Of a stretch of DNA of 37,159 nucleotides, positions 29,920 through 36,927 are shown piece after piece (position 1 is the first letter of the stretch; every line of letters begins with the position of its first letter). Source of the stretch: Candidatus Aenigmatarchaeota archaeon (GTDB lineage: Archaea > Aenigmatarchaeota > Aenigmatarchaeia > GW2011-AR5); the NCBI GenBank assembly GCA_016198685.1, contig JACQID010000004.1, positions 1-37,159 of the forward strand. The letters are read 5' to 3'. A program made the position numbers and the translations under genes. The notes under the pieces are model-generated. The model was not told the DNA's origin and did no database searches. It was given only the letters and a program-made list of their open reading frames with translations.

Positions 29920-29990
29920 TATATAGGGCATCCTATGTATTTAAATATCTCCACGACCGTATATATGACATCCTATATAGGGCATCCAAT
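29920..29990. promoter_or_regulatory. Two-site operator and divergent promoters of padR and 30018-30281
   Basis: The 14-mer TATATAGGGCATCC occurs exactly twice, at 29920-29933 and 29974-29987, 54 bp apart. A half-site GRCATCCWAT appears three times (29927-29936, 29967-29976, 29981-29990). The first copy forms the inverted repeat ATAGG-GCAT-CCTAT (29923-29936) and the second includes the palindrome CCTATATAGG (29972-29981). The sites lie just downstream of the minus-strand box (29938-29947) and of the plus-strand box GTATATAT (29959-29966) respectively. That is where a repressor would block RNA polymerase on both promoters. Confidence 0.6.
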
Positions 29991-30017
29991 AGGAGCCCTG
30001 CGGGTGGAGGAATAAAA

Positions 30018-30281
30018 ATGAGATACGAAGTTTGCGAGGCAAATTGCGACAATTTCTACGATGCCATGGAAGGCGAGCTTATGCGAATGACTTTCCTGGC
30101 ACACAAGGCAGCGCTTTTCGAAAAAGTAAAGCAGAAGATAGAACAGGAAGAGGGCGAAAAACTTGATAAAATAGCGACGCTTCTTGTAGGAGAATCGCGC
30201 ACTCGTATGCAGGAAGACCGAGAAGCGGAAAGAGAATATGATGATTTCCGCTCTAAATTAAGGGAGGCGTTTGGGGACTAA
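30018..30281 (+). CDS. Small helical protein of unknown function
   Basis: The 87-aa product from ATG 30018 starts MRYEVCEANCDNFYDAMEGE and is then a charged, probably coiled-coil helix (KVKQKIEQEEGEKLDKIATLLV, MQEDREAEREYDDFRSKLREAF). Two Cys near the N-terminus (C5, C10) could bind a metal. A strong SD (GGTGGAGG, 30004-30011) precedes the ATG. The promoter shares the duplicated operator with padR, so it is a probable member of the PadR regulon. No family recognised. Confidence 0.65.
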   Translation: MRYEVCEANCDNFYDAMEGELMRMTFLAHKAALFEKVKQKIEQEEGEKLDKIATLLVGESRTRMQEDREAEREYDDFRSKLREAFGD

Positions 30282-30314
30282 TTTTTTATTTTTCCTCTTC
30301 TTTACGGTGATAAT

Positions 30315-30896
30315 ATGGATCTTCCATGGGGTCATGAAGCAAGAACCAAGTTCATAACAAATGTAGGCCTGATTACGACTGCCGGTCCTAACGGCCCTAA
30401 CATAATGGCGGCAGAATGGACTTATCAGCTTTCCTATTCGCCCGGCTTACTCGCCGTATCCATAGGCCACGGAAAAGCCACTGCCGAGAACATAAGGGCT
30501 ACGGGAAATTTCGGCGTTAGCATGGCGTCTGTGAAACAAACCGGGCTTGCAAGCATTGCAGGAAATTATTCTGGAAAGGAGTATGATAAGATCGGCGCGC
30601 TAAAAGAACTGGGATTCGGGTTTTACGATGGGAAAAAAATAAATGTCCTGATGGTCAAAGGCGCGTCCCTGAATGTTGAATGCAAGCTTGTTGGGGAAAT
30701 ACCTGCCGGGGATCATACATTGTTTGTCGGGGAAGTCCTGGACTTCGTTGTATCGTCTGAGCAATCTATTGGATATAGCGGCGGGCGTTATATCTTGCCC
30801 GGGCCTGACGCAGAAAAGCCTTCGGAAAAGGAGCGCAAAAGAATAAAGACCGTCATAGAACGCCACAAGAAGACTCTGGCCGTCAAATCTTCTTGA
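30315..30896 (+). CDS. Flavin reductase-like, FMN-binding split-barrel protein
   Basis: The 193-aa protein matches the flavin reductase-like/flavoredoxin fold: GLITTAGPNGPNIMAAEWTYQLSYSPGLLAVSIGHGKATAENIRATGNFGVSM, with the central SYSPxLLAVSI strand and FGV(S) motif, then LNVECKLVGEIPAGDHTLFVGEVLDF and a GGRY segment. Proteins of this kind bind FMN and transfer electrons or reduce free flavin. The physiological partner is unknown. A GGTGA ribosome binding site at 30306-30310 precedes the ATG by 5 bp. It is convergent with the lipoprotein gene, overlapping its end by 14 bp. Confidence 0.88.
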   Translation: MDLPWGHEARTKFITNVGLITTAGPNGPNIMAAEWTYQLSYSPGLLAVSIGHGKATAENIRATGNFGVSMASVKQTGLASIAGNYSGKEYDKIGALKELGFGFYDGKKINVLMVKGASLNVECKLVGEIPAGDHTLFVGEVLDFVVSSEQSIGYSGGRYILPGPDAEKPSEKERKRIKTVIERHKKTLAVKSS

Positions 30897-31818
30897 AAAT
30901 AGCAACAACCTTCCCAAGTATATTTTCTTTTTTGAGGTATATAACATCAGTCAAAGGATTATTATCGCCTTTAGTTATGTAGGCGCCGTTTTCATCTATT
31001 CTGTATATCCTGTGCATTATGTATTGGGTCTTGTCGGATTGCGGCAAATAGCCTGAACTTTCGTTTGGTTCTATTTTGAATGATATTATATCCCCGGGTT
31101 TCAGTGTCCCGTATTCTGCTTCTTCAAGAACGAGGTCACCGCATTCTACCGCAGGCTTCATGCTATTGGTCGCACAGGAGATTGACGCCGGTGCCAAATC
31201 TTTAACATAATAAAGCGGCAGGCCGTTGGGAAGCTTATCCTTATAGACGGATGATGCAAAATTATTCCATACATTCAGAAGCTGCTCCCGGCTTTCCACG
31301 ACGGGCTTGAATGGCAAGGCTTCTAAGCTCTCTGTCGTCTTAGCATCCGAAAGAATCCCTACCATTTTTTTTGTCATTCTTGATTCGTTGACAAAAACCG
31401 CATGGGTAGAGTCAAATATGTCTGCTTTCATGACATAACCTTCTGCACTTATTCTTGCGATTCTTCTCCAGATTTCACCTCCATGAGATTCAGTGAACGC
31501 CTGAGCTTCGGAATCCTTTATCGTAAAGGAAACGACATCGTCTTTCTTCAGCTCTGCAGGCGCGGATGCGATTATAATGTCCCCGCATTCTATGACAGGC
31601 GACATCTTTCGGTCGCAAGGCGCTTCGTGAATTGAGAGTTCATGGGGAAAGTATAATGTATGGCCGCTGGCATTGATGGCATGATAATTCGCTATATCGT
31701 TCCATTCGTTTAGAAGGTTTGCATATTGTGTTAATGCATCGCCCTGAAGAGCGGGTTCAGAAGGCACTGATACGCATCCGACAATAGCCAAAATTACGGC
31801 AACGAAAATAGCTTTCAT
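30883..31818 (-). CDS. Lipoprotein with duplicated signal-peptidase-like (S24/S26) domains
   Basis: From ATG 31818 the 311-aa product has a lipoprotein signal (MKAIFVAVILAIVGC, Cys15). Two homologous halves follow (about 30-155 and 178-311), each beginning LLN-W and containing (S/K)MxPxxECGD and a hydrophobic DxxSFxI strand. The C-terminal half keeps a complete S26-type set: S219 in NSMKP, H269 in MHRI and D285 in KGDNN. In the N-terminal half the Ser position is Lys (K71) and the His position is Arg (R118), so it should be inactive. An extracytoplasmic, lipid-anchored protease of this kind, instead of the usual multi-pass-anchored signal peptidase, is unusual. It could process surface proteins. 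The frame upstream of 31818 is ignored because a TATA-like box (31844-31851) lies about 30 bp before this ATG. Confidence 0.75.
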   Translation of the reverse strand: MKAIFVAVILAIVGCVSVPSEPALQGDALTQYANLLNEWNDIANYHAINASGHTLYFPHELSIHEAPCDRKMSPVIECGDIIIASAPAELKKDDVVSFTIKDSEAQAFTESHGGEIWRRIARISAEGYVMKADIFDSTHAVFVNESRMTKKMVGILSDAKTTESLEALPFKPVVESREQLLNVWNNFASSVYKDKLPNGLPLYYVKDLAPASISCATNSMKPAVECGDLVLEEAEYGTLKPGDIISFKIEPNESSGYLPQSDKTQYIMHRIYRIDENGAYITKGDNNPLTDVIYLKKENILGKVVAIFKKI

Positions 31819-31842
31819 GGCGTATATAACACTTGCTAGAGC

Positions 31843-31852
31843 ATTATAAATA
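31843..31852. promoter_or_regulatory. Central TATA-like box between divergent genes
   Basis: ATTATAAATA lies about 30 bp before ATG 31818 (minus) and about 28 bp before ATG 31876 (plus). As at three other divergent pairs here, one AT-rich box may serve both directions. A second AT stretch (GTATATAAC, 31822-31830) is too close to either start to act as the TATA box. Confidence 0.4.
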
Positions 31853-31875
31853 AATTTCTCCAACGATTATTCCTT

Positions 31876-32166
31876 ATGAAAGAGGTTTTTCTCGTCAGAT
31901 CAGAAGACAAGCTCAAGGCCGAGGATGCCTTGAAAAAGGACGATATGATAAATAGAGGCAGTATTATGCTTCGAGCCGCGGGATCCTTGGACATTAAGGA
32001 AGAAGGCTATTTCATCATAGTAGACTGCTCTGCAGAAGGAATTGCAAAGGCACGTGAAATTCTGAAGGATATGATGTTGAAGCATGATAAAAAAGAGATT
32101 GTATTGCAGAAAATCGAGGAGCAGGAGAATGCGGCTCTCCAAGGGTTCGGCAGCTTTATGGGATAA
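31876..32166 (+). CDS. Small soluble hypothetical protein
   Basis: The 96-aa product MKEVFLVRSEDKLKAEDALKKDDMINRGSI... has an alpha/beta ferredoxin-like outline: strand MKEVFLVR, helix, strand ASLDIKEEGYFIIVDCSAE, helix, and an amphipathic C-terminal helix. No catalytic motif is visible. It is followed after 2 bp by the zinc-ribbon gene and is surely co-transcribed with it. I do not know its function. Confidence 0.7.
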   Translation: MKEVFLVRSEDKLKAEDALKKDDMINRGSIMLRAAGSLDIKEEGYFIIVDCSAEGIAKAREILKDMMLKHDKKEIVLQKIEEQENAALQGFGSFMG

Positions 32167-32168
32167 AT

Positions 32169-32729
32169 ATGGAATCTACTTCTCCTATTACTGACAGAGG
32201 GGTAGGCGATTTAGACGATTTTGATGCCTTTCGCGAAAAGAAGTATAATTTTCTTTATCTATGTGAAAATTGCGCAAGAAGTTTTGATTCCATATTGCGT
32301 ATGGATATATGCAAGTTTTGCTCATCGCCTCTAAAGCAGCTTTCGGCAAAGCAAAAGCATCCTTTGATCAACGGGGGTTATTTCAGGTATTACTGTCCCA
32401 AGTGCGAGAAAAACTTTCTTTCCCCTGTCAAGCATGACGAGTGCCAGATATGCGGGTTTAGAATAATTCATTTCCACAAGTGGGATGATATGCCGCTCAA
32501 AGACAAGCTTGCTGTAAAGTTGTTCAAGTTTGTTAATACCACGAAAACAGACAATGATAAAGAATCAGCTATTAAAAAGGCCGCAGAGGCGAAGCCTGAA
32601 AACAAGAACCGTCCGATAAACCTCAAATTCCCCGATTTTTCAATGATTCTGGAAAAAGTCAAATCTATGATCCCTGAAAAAAGCCCCGAAACACGCGCGC
32701 GCTCGGAAGAAGAATTGCCTACTTTTTGA
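32169..32729 (+). CDS. Double zinc-ribbon protein
   Basis: The 186-aa protein has two CxxC-x12-CxxC zinc ribbons with identical spacing: C32/C35/C48/C51 (LCENCARSF...ICKFC) and C76/C79/C92/C95 (YCPKCEKNF...ECQICG). A linker and a charged, probably disordered C-terminus with Lys-rich and acidic patches follow. Such ribbons bind nucleic acids or proteins. No enzyme domain is present. The gene follows its partner by 2 bp and overlaps the end of the convergent membrane gene by 11 bp. The role is unknown. Confidence 0.78.
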   Translation: MESTSPITDRGVGDLDDFDAFREKKYNFLYLCENCARSFDSILRMDICKFCSSPLKQLSAKQKHPLINGGYFRYYCPKCEKNFLSPVKHDECQICGFRIIHFHKWDDMPLKDKLAVKLFKFVNTTKTDNDKESAIKKAAEAKPENKNRPINLKFPDFSMILEKVKSMIPEKSPETRARSEEELPTF

Positions 32730-33501
32730 CACGCTTCAGGGAAGCGTACATGAACGTAAGAGATGAAATTCCGAAGACTGTAGCGTATGAAAGCATGGTG
32801 CTCATGGCAAGGATGCCCAATGATATTACTGTTGCATTGGCCTGAATGGCCTGCGCGGCTGGTATGCCTCCTATCGCCGCCGCTATCGCGGGCCATGAAA
32901 ATATTGCGAGGGGAATAAGCGAGACGGCGAAAATTGCCAGTTGTATTCCGGTCAGAACCCACCAGTAGGTGAAGAGGTCAAATTTGTTTCGCATGAAGAT
33001 GCCGTAACTCTCCTTCATGGACTCTATAAGCCCCTTGCTTTCAAGCACGATTATGGGCGTATACATCAGGAACACAAGACCCACGATTATATCAACCGCT
33101 ATGCTTATGAAAGGAAGGCCTACGGCCATGCTTATGGCAGCGCTTATAGTACCCACAAGAATCGTGGCGCCCAGCATCTTGAGATATTTGCTTCTTGCAT
33201 ACTTGTATGAATGATAGATATCAAGATTCTTGCCTTTCCAGTAGTCGTTCGCGTCATGGATATATGCAGTGACAAAGAATATGGCGGCAATGGTCGTGAT
33301 TATCAGTATTATCACGAAAGTCCCTATTGCGGAAAATAACGCGCCCAAGGAGCCGCCTGCAACGCTCACAAGTATGCTCTGAGTTATCATAAGGGCCGCG
33401 AGCAGCATGGCTGCGTTTATTGCGAGCATGGGCACGATCCTGTGTGCTGAGAAGCTGTAGGCCGCCGCCCTGCCGAAAATTTTTCCGTAATCTATTTCCA
33501 T
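32719..33501 (-). CDS. Six-helix membrane protein, paralogue of upstream gene
   Basis: The 260-aa protein starts MEIDYGKIFGRAAAYSFSAHRIVPM and has about six transmembrane helices. It shares with its upstream neighbour the start (DYGKIFG), the YIHDA/YIHNA motif followed by a soluble KYARSKYLK/HYAKTKYLK segment, and the later IIVLESKGLI(E/D)S(M/L)KES(Y/F)G(I/T)F. The layout resembles the glycerophosphodiester phosphodiesterase membrane-domain/DUF7847 type of archaeal proteins; function unknown. Only one base separates it from the upstream stop, so they form a two-gene operon, perhaps a heterodimer. Confidence 0.72.
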   Translation of the reverse strand: MEIDYGKIFGRAAAYSFSAHRIVPMLAINAAMLLAALMITQSILVSVAGGSLGALFSAIGTFVIILIITTIAAIFFVTAYIHDANDYWKGKNLDIYHSYKYARSKYLKMLGATILVGTISAAISMAVGLPFISIAVDIIVGLVFLMYTPIIVLESKGLIESMKESYGIFMRNKFDLFTYWWVLTGIQLAIFAVSLIPLAIFSWPAIAAAIGGIPAAQAIQANATVISLGILAMSTMLSYATVFGISSLTFMYASLKRVKK

Positions 33502-33502
33502 A

Positions 33503-34342
33503 TTATCGCCTTGGGTGCCTCAACTGGGCATACAGATACGATACCGACGCCATATAAAATACCTGTATATATGCCATGATAGCGGCGATAACAAGCATAA
33601 GGAAGGCAAACATATGCATGGCGGCTTTTACGGTTGTAACAAGAGACTGGATATCTGTCACGCCCGGCGCGAGGGTGATTATGGCAATCAACACTATGAG
33701 CATAAGCGGAACGATTAATATCATGGCCATGACAATCCATATCAACGAGTAGATGACTATCGCTTTGATGTTTTTACGGAACGTGCCGAAGCTTTCCTTG
33801 AGCGAGTCTATCAGGCCCTTGCTCTCCAGAACTATTATGGGCAAATAGAGGAGCAGGGCCAATGAGATTGCGATGTTCACTGCATTTTCTATTATAACCC
33901 TTGCTATCAGGAGGCCGATAGAATCGTCGAATATGCTGGCGATAGAAAGAGGATAGAGGACAATACTGGCAGCAAATGTGACCACATATGTGATCACGAT
34001 GGCTCCCAACGTCTTCAGATACTTGGTTTTGGCATAATGATACGAAGCAGAGAGCTTCTCATAGCGGCCTTTCGAGTGCTGGAATGCATTATGAATGTAG
34101 GCTATGACCAGAAATGTGGAAACAAGGAGAATCGCCACGAAAACGGGGACAAACAGCACAATGCTCCCTATTAGGGAGAGTGCAAAGGTCGTTGTCGCGC
34201 CATAGGAATCCAATATTATGCTTCCCATAAACAGGATGAAAAGGAGCATCGCGGCGTATAGCGTAAACATCGGCAGAATCTTATCGACGGAAAATGCGTA
34301 TTTCAGAGCGCCGCCGAATATTTTGCCGTAATCAACACCCAT
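33503..34342 (-). CDS. Six-helix membrane protein, paralogue of downstream gene
   Basis: From ATG 34342 the 279-aa product begins MGVDYGKIFGGALKYAFSVDKILPM, aligning with the paralogue's MEIDYGKIFGR; the longer frame to 34366 is therefore not used. It has about six hydrophobic segments, a soluble motif HYAKTKYLKTLGA, and IIVLESKGLIDSLKESFGTF. Its closest visible relative is the next gene. A tandem duplication of a membrane protein with a conserved cytoplasmic loop is indicated. No transport or enzyme signature was recognised. Confidence 0.72.
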   Translation of the reverse strand: MGVDYGKIFGGALKYAFSVDKILPMFTLYAAMLLFILFMGSIILDSYGATTTFALSLIGSIVLFVPVFVAILLVSTFLVIAYIHNAFQHSKGRYEKLSASYHYAKTKYLKTLGAIVITYVVTFAASIVLYPLSIASIFDDSIGLLIARVIIENAVNIAISLALLLYLPIIVLESKGLIDSLKESFGTFRKNIKAIVIYSLIWIVMAMILIVPLMLIVLIAIITLAPGVTDIQSLVTTVKAAMHMFAFLMLVIAAIMAYIQVFYMASVSYLYAQLRHPRR

Positions 34343-34400
34343 AAGGACTATATCATCGGATAGCATATTTAAAGGTGGCTATTCGTATCAATACTTCGTC

Positions 34401-35348
34401 TTAGTAAGGCGACCAACTTATAACATAATTCTCGTAAACGTTGGCCACATCGTAATAGTTATATTCTTTGCCGAACTTTTCCTTGAAATTGTTGAGTATT
34501 TGCCTTAGCACGATTTTATTTTCCACGTGAAGTTCGATGCACAAATCATATCTTCCCAGAACTTCAAAAATGAAGATCACTTTATTCGTCTGGTAGAAAA
34601 ACTGGATTACGTTTGGTATGGAACTATGACTCTTCATATTTATCATTATTTCTATAAATTCAAGCCCAAGCTTGTCAAAATTAGGCATTGCCGAATAAGC
34701 AAATATAATTCCCGTCTGTTCCAGTTTTTTCATCCGATATTTTACTACTCCAGATTCAATCTTTATCATCTTCGCCAACTCTACAAGCTTAAGCCTTCCG
34801 TTAGTGGCCAATGCCTTCATTATAGCTGTGTCAGTTTCATCTGCCCGGTAATGACCAATATCAGTATTGTCAAAAGAACGCCGAGTGCCGGCGCCATTAT
34901 GAAGAAAATGATTGCCGAATTTATGTGTTCTTGCTATGATATGCATATCTTTGGTTGAAAAATACTTTCCGAAATTATTTTTAATGCCAAAAAGAAACTG
35001 TTTGAAGTCTTTCAGTTCCTTCACGGCGATAATAAAATCCAGATCATGCGCCCCGTCACATATCCTCAATTGTAAGCAATTTTTGCTCTCCTTTACGTAA
35101 GATATCAGTTTTTTCTCTATATCCGGCGTTGTATCTACGAAAACCATTGAAAGCTTGTAAAATTTATATGCCATTTTAGCGGCATTGAAAATTGTGTAGA
35201 ATTCTTTTATGTACTCTTGTTCCATGAGTTTGTTTATCCTGAAATTTACCGTTTCCTTGGAACTTCTCAGCTTTTTTGCGATTCGGGTTACAGGAGCTCT
35301 TGCGTTCAAGTCTAACTCATAGATGATCTTTTTGTCAAGAACATCCAT
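34401..35348 (-). CDS. Double Lrp/AsnC-like transcriptional regulator
   Basis: The 315-aa protein contains two Lrp/AsnC-type units in tandem. Each has an N-terminal HTH (about 1-50: LDKKIIYELDLNARAPVTRIAKKLRSSKETVNFRINKLMEQEYI; about 169-215: DTAIMKALATNGRLKLVELAKMIKIESGVVKYRMKKLEQTGII) followed by an alpha/beta RAM-like domain. The RAM domains are divergent, so ligand type is uncertain. Usual Lrp proteins have one unit and dimerise; here the dimer is probably covalent. A box TTATAAAAAC at 35371-35380, 27 bp before the ATG, predicts a leaderless transcript. It lies next to the tandem membrane genes but 58 bp upstream on the same strand. Confidence 0.8.
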   Translation of the reverse strand: MDVLDKKIIYELDLNARAPVTRIAKKLRSSKETVNFRINKLMEQEYIKEFYTIFNAAKMAYKFYKLSMVFVDTTPDIEKKLISYVKESKNCLQLRICDGAHDLDFIIAVKELKDFKQFLFGIKNNFGKYFSTKDMHIIARTHKFGNHFLHNGAGTRRSFDNTDIGHYRADETDTAIMKALATNGRLKLVELAKMIKIESGVVKYRMKKLEQTGIIFAYSAMPNFDKLGLEFIEIMINMKSHSSIPNVIQFFYQTNKVIFIFEVLGRYDLCIELHVENKIVLRQILNNFKEKFGKEYNYYDVANVYENYVISWSPY

Positions 35349-35602
35349 GTAATAATAACACGAAAAAAACTTATAAAAACATTTTTTTGTGCAATAATTG
35401 AAATGATATTTTTATATGAAACGAAAGGCAATTAGAAATATAAGACAAAAATTCAAATGCTATATTTGTTCATTTGATCTGCATCAAGGCTCAATTTCGC
35501 AGATTAAGAGATTTTCATACGGCCTATATGAAATTATGCGGCGGGCGCATCGGGCGTTCGCTAAGCCAGATAAAGGCCTATAATGCCGCAGGGGTGAAGA
35601 TT

Positions 35603-35680
35603 ATGGCAACAGAGGCGCAGGATGATGCGAGGAGACGCAATATAAGAAAGGCGCAGGAAGCTAGAAAGAGACAAGACTAG
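35603..35680 (+). CDS. Possible 25-aa basic peptide
   Basis: ATG 35603, preceded by an SD-like GGGGTGAAG, opens MATEAQDDARRRNIRKAQEA then RKRQD and a stop. The frame is open further upstream (ATG 35528 and a TTG at 35474), but the ribosome binding site and similarity support the short form. It resembles the first 24 residues of the 145-aa protein at 36419 (M-T-TE-Q...NI.KAQ). It may be a genuine small peptide or the remnant of a larger paralogue. Two hairpins follow. Confidence 0.35.
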   Translation: MATEAQDDARRRNIRKAQEARKRQD

Positions 35681-35739
35681 GGCGAAAGCCTTTCCCAAAG
35701 CTTACATCATTTCAGCTTCCCTTATCGGGGGCTTTGGGA
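35677..35739 (+). other. Hairpin region after the 25-aa frame
   Basis: A stem AGGGC-GAAA-GCCTT (about 35679-35692) closes on a GAAA tetraloop. It is followed by a 9-bp perfect inverted repeat TCCCAAAGC (35693-35701) / GCTTTGGGA (35731-35739) with a 29-nt loop. It could be a 3' UTR structure, a terminator-like element or a small structured RNA. It does not match RNase P or SRP RNA signatures that I know. Confidence 0.35.
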
Positions 35740-35870
35740 TTTTGCGGGCAATCAGGGACTTATTTTAGATCATAGTTCCAAATAGTATTTTTCATAAAAG
35801 TCTTTAATGCAAAATATGCATAGGTTTGAATATACAGGATTTCTCGAAGAACGAAAATTTCCTGCCTAAA

Positions 35871-36206
35871 TCACTCTGATTTTTGATGGCCTTGCCGTCT
35901 CTCTTGCTTCGCTTGCGTTCTATCTTCAGTCTCTTCATCGTCGGTCATTTCTGGATTCTCGCCCATTCCTTTTTTTGCACTACTCTGATTGGACTCTTCA
36001 GCGCTCGTTTGCTCACTTTCTTGATCTGCTGCTTGCATCTTTTCTCCGACTTCATCGTCGCGTTGATTTTTATTTATGTATTGTTCTGGGCTCTGGGCAA
36101 ACATATCCCTCGATTTCTCGTTGGAGAAATAATATGTTTTGCCATTGTGCGTTGCCGTAATGTCTTCTTTTCCTTCCATGCCGTTTACAGGATCTTTATC
36201 TACCAC
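35871..36206 (-). CDS. YHS-domain protein lacking the metal Cys, with charged tail
   Basis: The preferred start is GTG 36206, just behind an SD-like GAGGTG, giving 111 aa: MVDKDPVNGMEGKED... A TTG start at 36260 gives 129 aa. Residues 3-42 align with the YHS domain (KDPVCGM...GKTYYFCSEGCKEKF...P..Y), but the Cys of CGM is Asn (DPVNGM) and the later Cys are Ser (YYFSNEKSRDMF). The fold may persist without metal binding. The last 60 residues are an acidic, Gln/Glu/Ser-rich low-complexity tail. It is soluble; function unknown. Confidence 0.6.
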   Translation of the reverse strand: MVDKDPVNGMEGKEDITATHNGKTYYFSNEKSRDMFAQSPEQYINKNQRDDEVGEKMQAADQESEQTSAEESNQSSAKKGMGENPEMTDDEETEDRTQAKQERRQGHQKSE

Positions 36207-36418
36207 AGCCTTCACCTCGTTTTGTTTAGAATGCACGACTGAGAAATTTTTGGTGTGCAAACAAAATGTATGATGGATAGAACTCTCTTAGGAATATTAC
36301 GCTTGCAATTTATAAATAATTATTCTATTTTCTGGGTTCCCAACCTTAATCTTCTATAAAAAGTTTGAAGATAAAGTAGTTATATTCCTTTTCACCCTCT
36401 TCGAATAGAGGTAATTTA

Positions 36419-36856
36419 ATGACTACGGAATCACAAAGGCGTGCGGCTAAAGAAAATATAAAGAAGGCCCAACGCAGATGGCGTGAAATGAGCAAAAATG
36501 CTAGGTCAATGAAACAGCCAGAGGACCCTAGCCGAAAGCGGCCCGGACAAGAGGGACGCGGCGATTACTACAGGATCATCATACTGCCAAAGACGCGTTT
36601 TACGACGTTCAGAATACATGATGTTGGTCGCCCCAACCATAGTAAACGGCTTTCTGGCATGAAAAAGGACGGCACATGGGAAACGCAGGCTTGGTTGATC
36701 AATAAGCAAGACGGGCATATAGAAAGAGGTAAATTAGTTGCGCATGATCCATCGGCCAGGAGGATATTAAATCAGATAGGAGATGTAAGAAGGAAAAAAG
36801 GTGATATTTTCTATATAAAATCCAAAAGAAAGGATCGCCGCAAATCTTCGCGTTAG
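36419..36856 (+). CDS. Basic protein of unknown function
   Basis: The 145-aa protein has a basic helical N-terminus (MTTESQRRAAKENIKKAQRR) and a compact domain from about residue 48: DYYRIIILPKTRFTTFRIHDVGRPNHSKRLSGMKKDGTWETQAWLINKQDGHIERGKLV, then a basic KSKRKDRRKSSR tail. The high pI suggests nucleic-acid binding. The central block resembles small archaeal hypotheticals I recall (a YYxIxIxP..xFxTFRxxDVG...HxxRxxGxxxxGxWxTxxWLI pattern) but cannot name. An SD-like GAGGTAA lies 8 nt before the ATG and a TATA (TATAAAAA, 36355-36362) about 60 bp upstream. Its N-terminus is similar to the 25-aa frame at 35603. Confidence 0.72.
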   Translation: MTTESQRRAAKENIKKAQRRWREMSKNARSMKQPEDPSRKRPGQEGRGDYYRIIILPKTRFTTFRIHDVGRPNHSKRLSGMKKDGTWETQAWLINKQDGHIERGKLVAHDPSARRILNQIGDVRRKKGDIFYIKSKRKDRRKSSR

Positions 36857-36927
36857 TGAAAATAAACAATACATACCGTTCATTCTGTATTTTTGACTGC
36901 TTTGCTGCCTTGCATCTCTAAATTATA

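Noticed and set aside
35474-35602. N-terminal extension of the 25-aa frame up to a TTG at 35474
   Set aside because: There is no ribosome binding site or TATA at the correct distance, and the similarity to the 36419 protein begins only at ATG 35603.
35500-35745. RNase P RNA or SRP RNA gene
   Set aside because: None of the conserved RNase P core motifs or SRP helix 8 motifs could be found, and most of the region is explained by the small frame and two hairpins.
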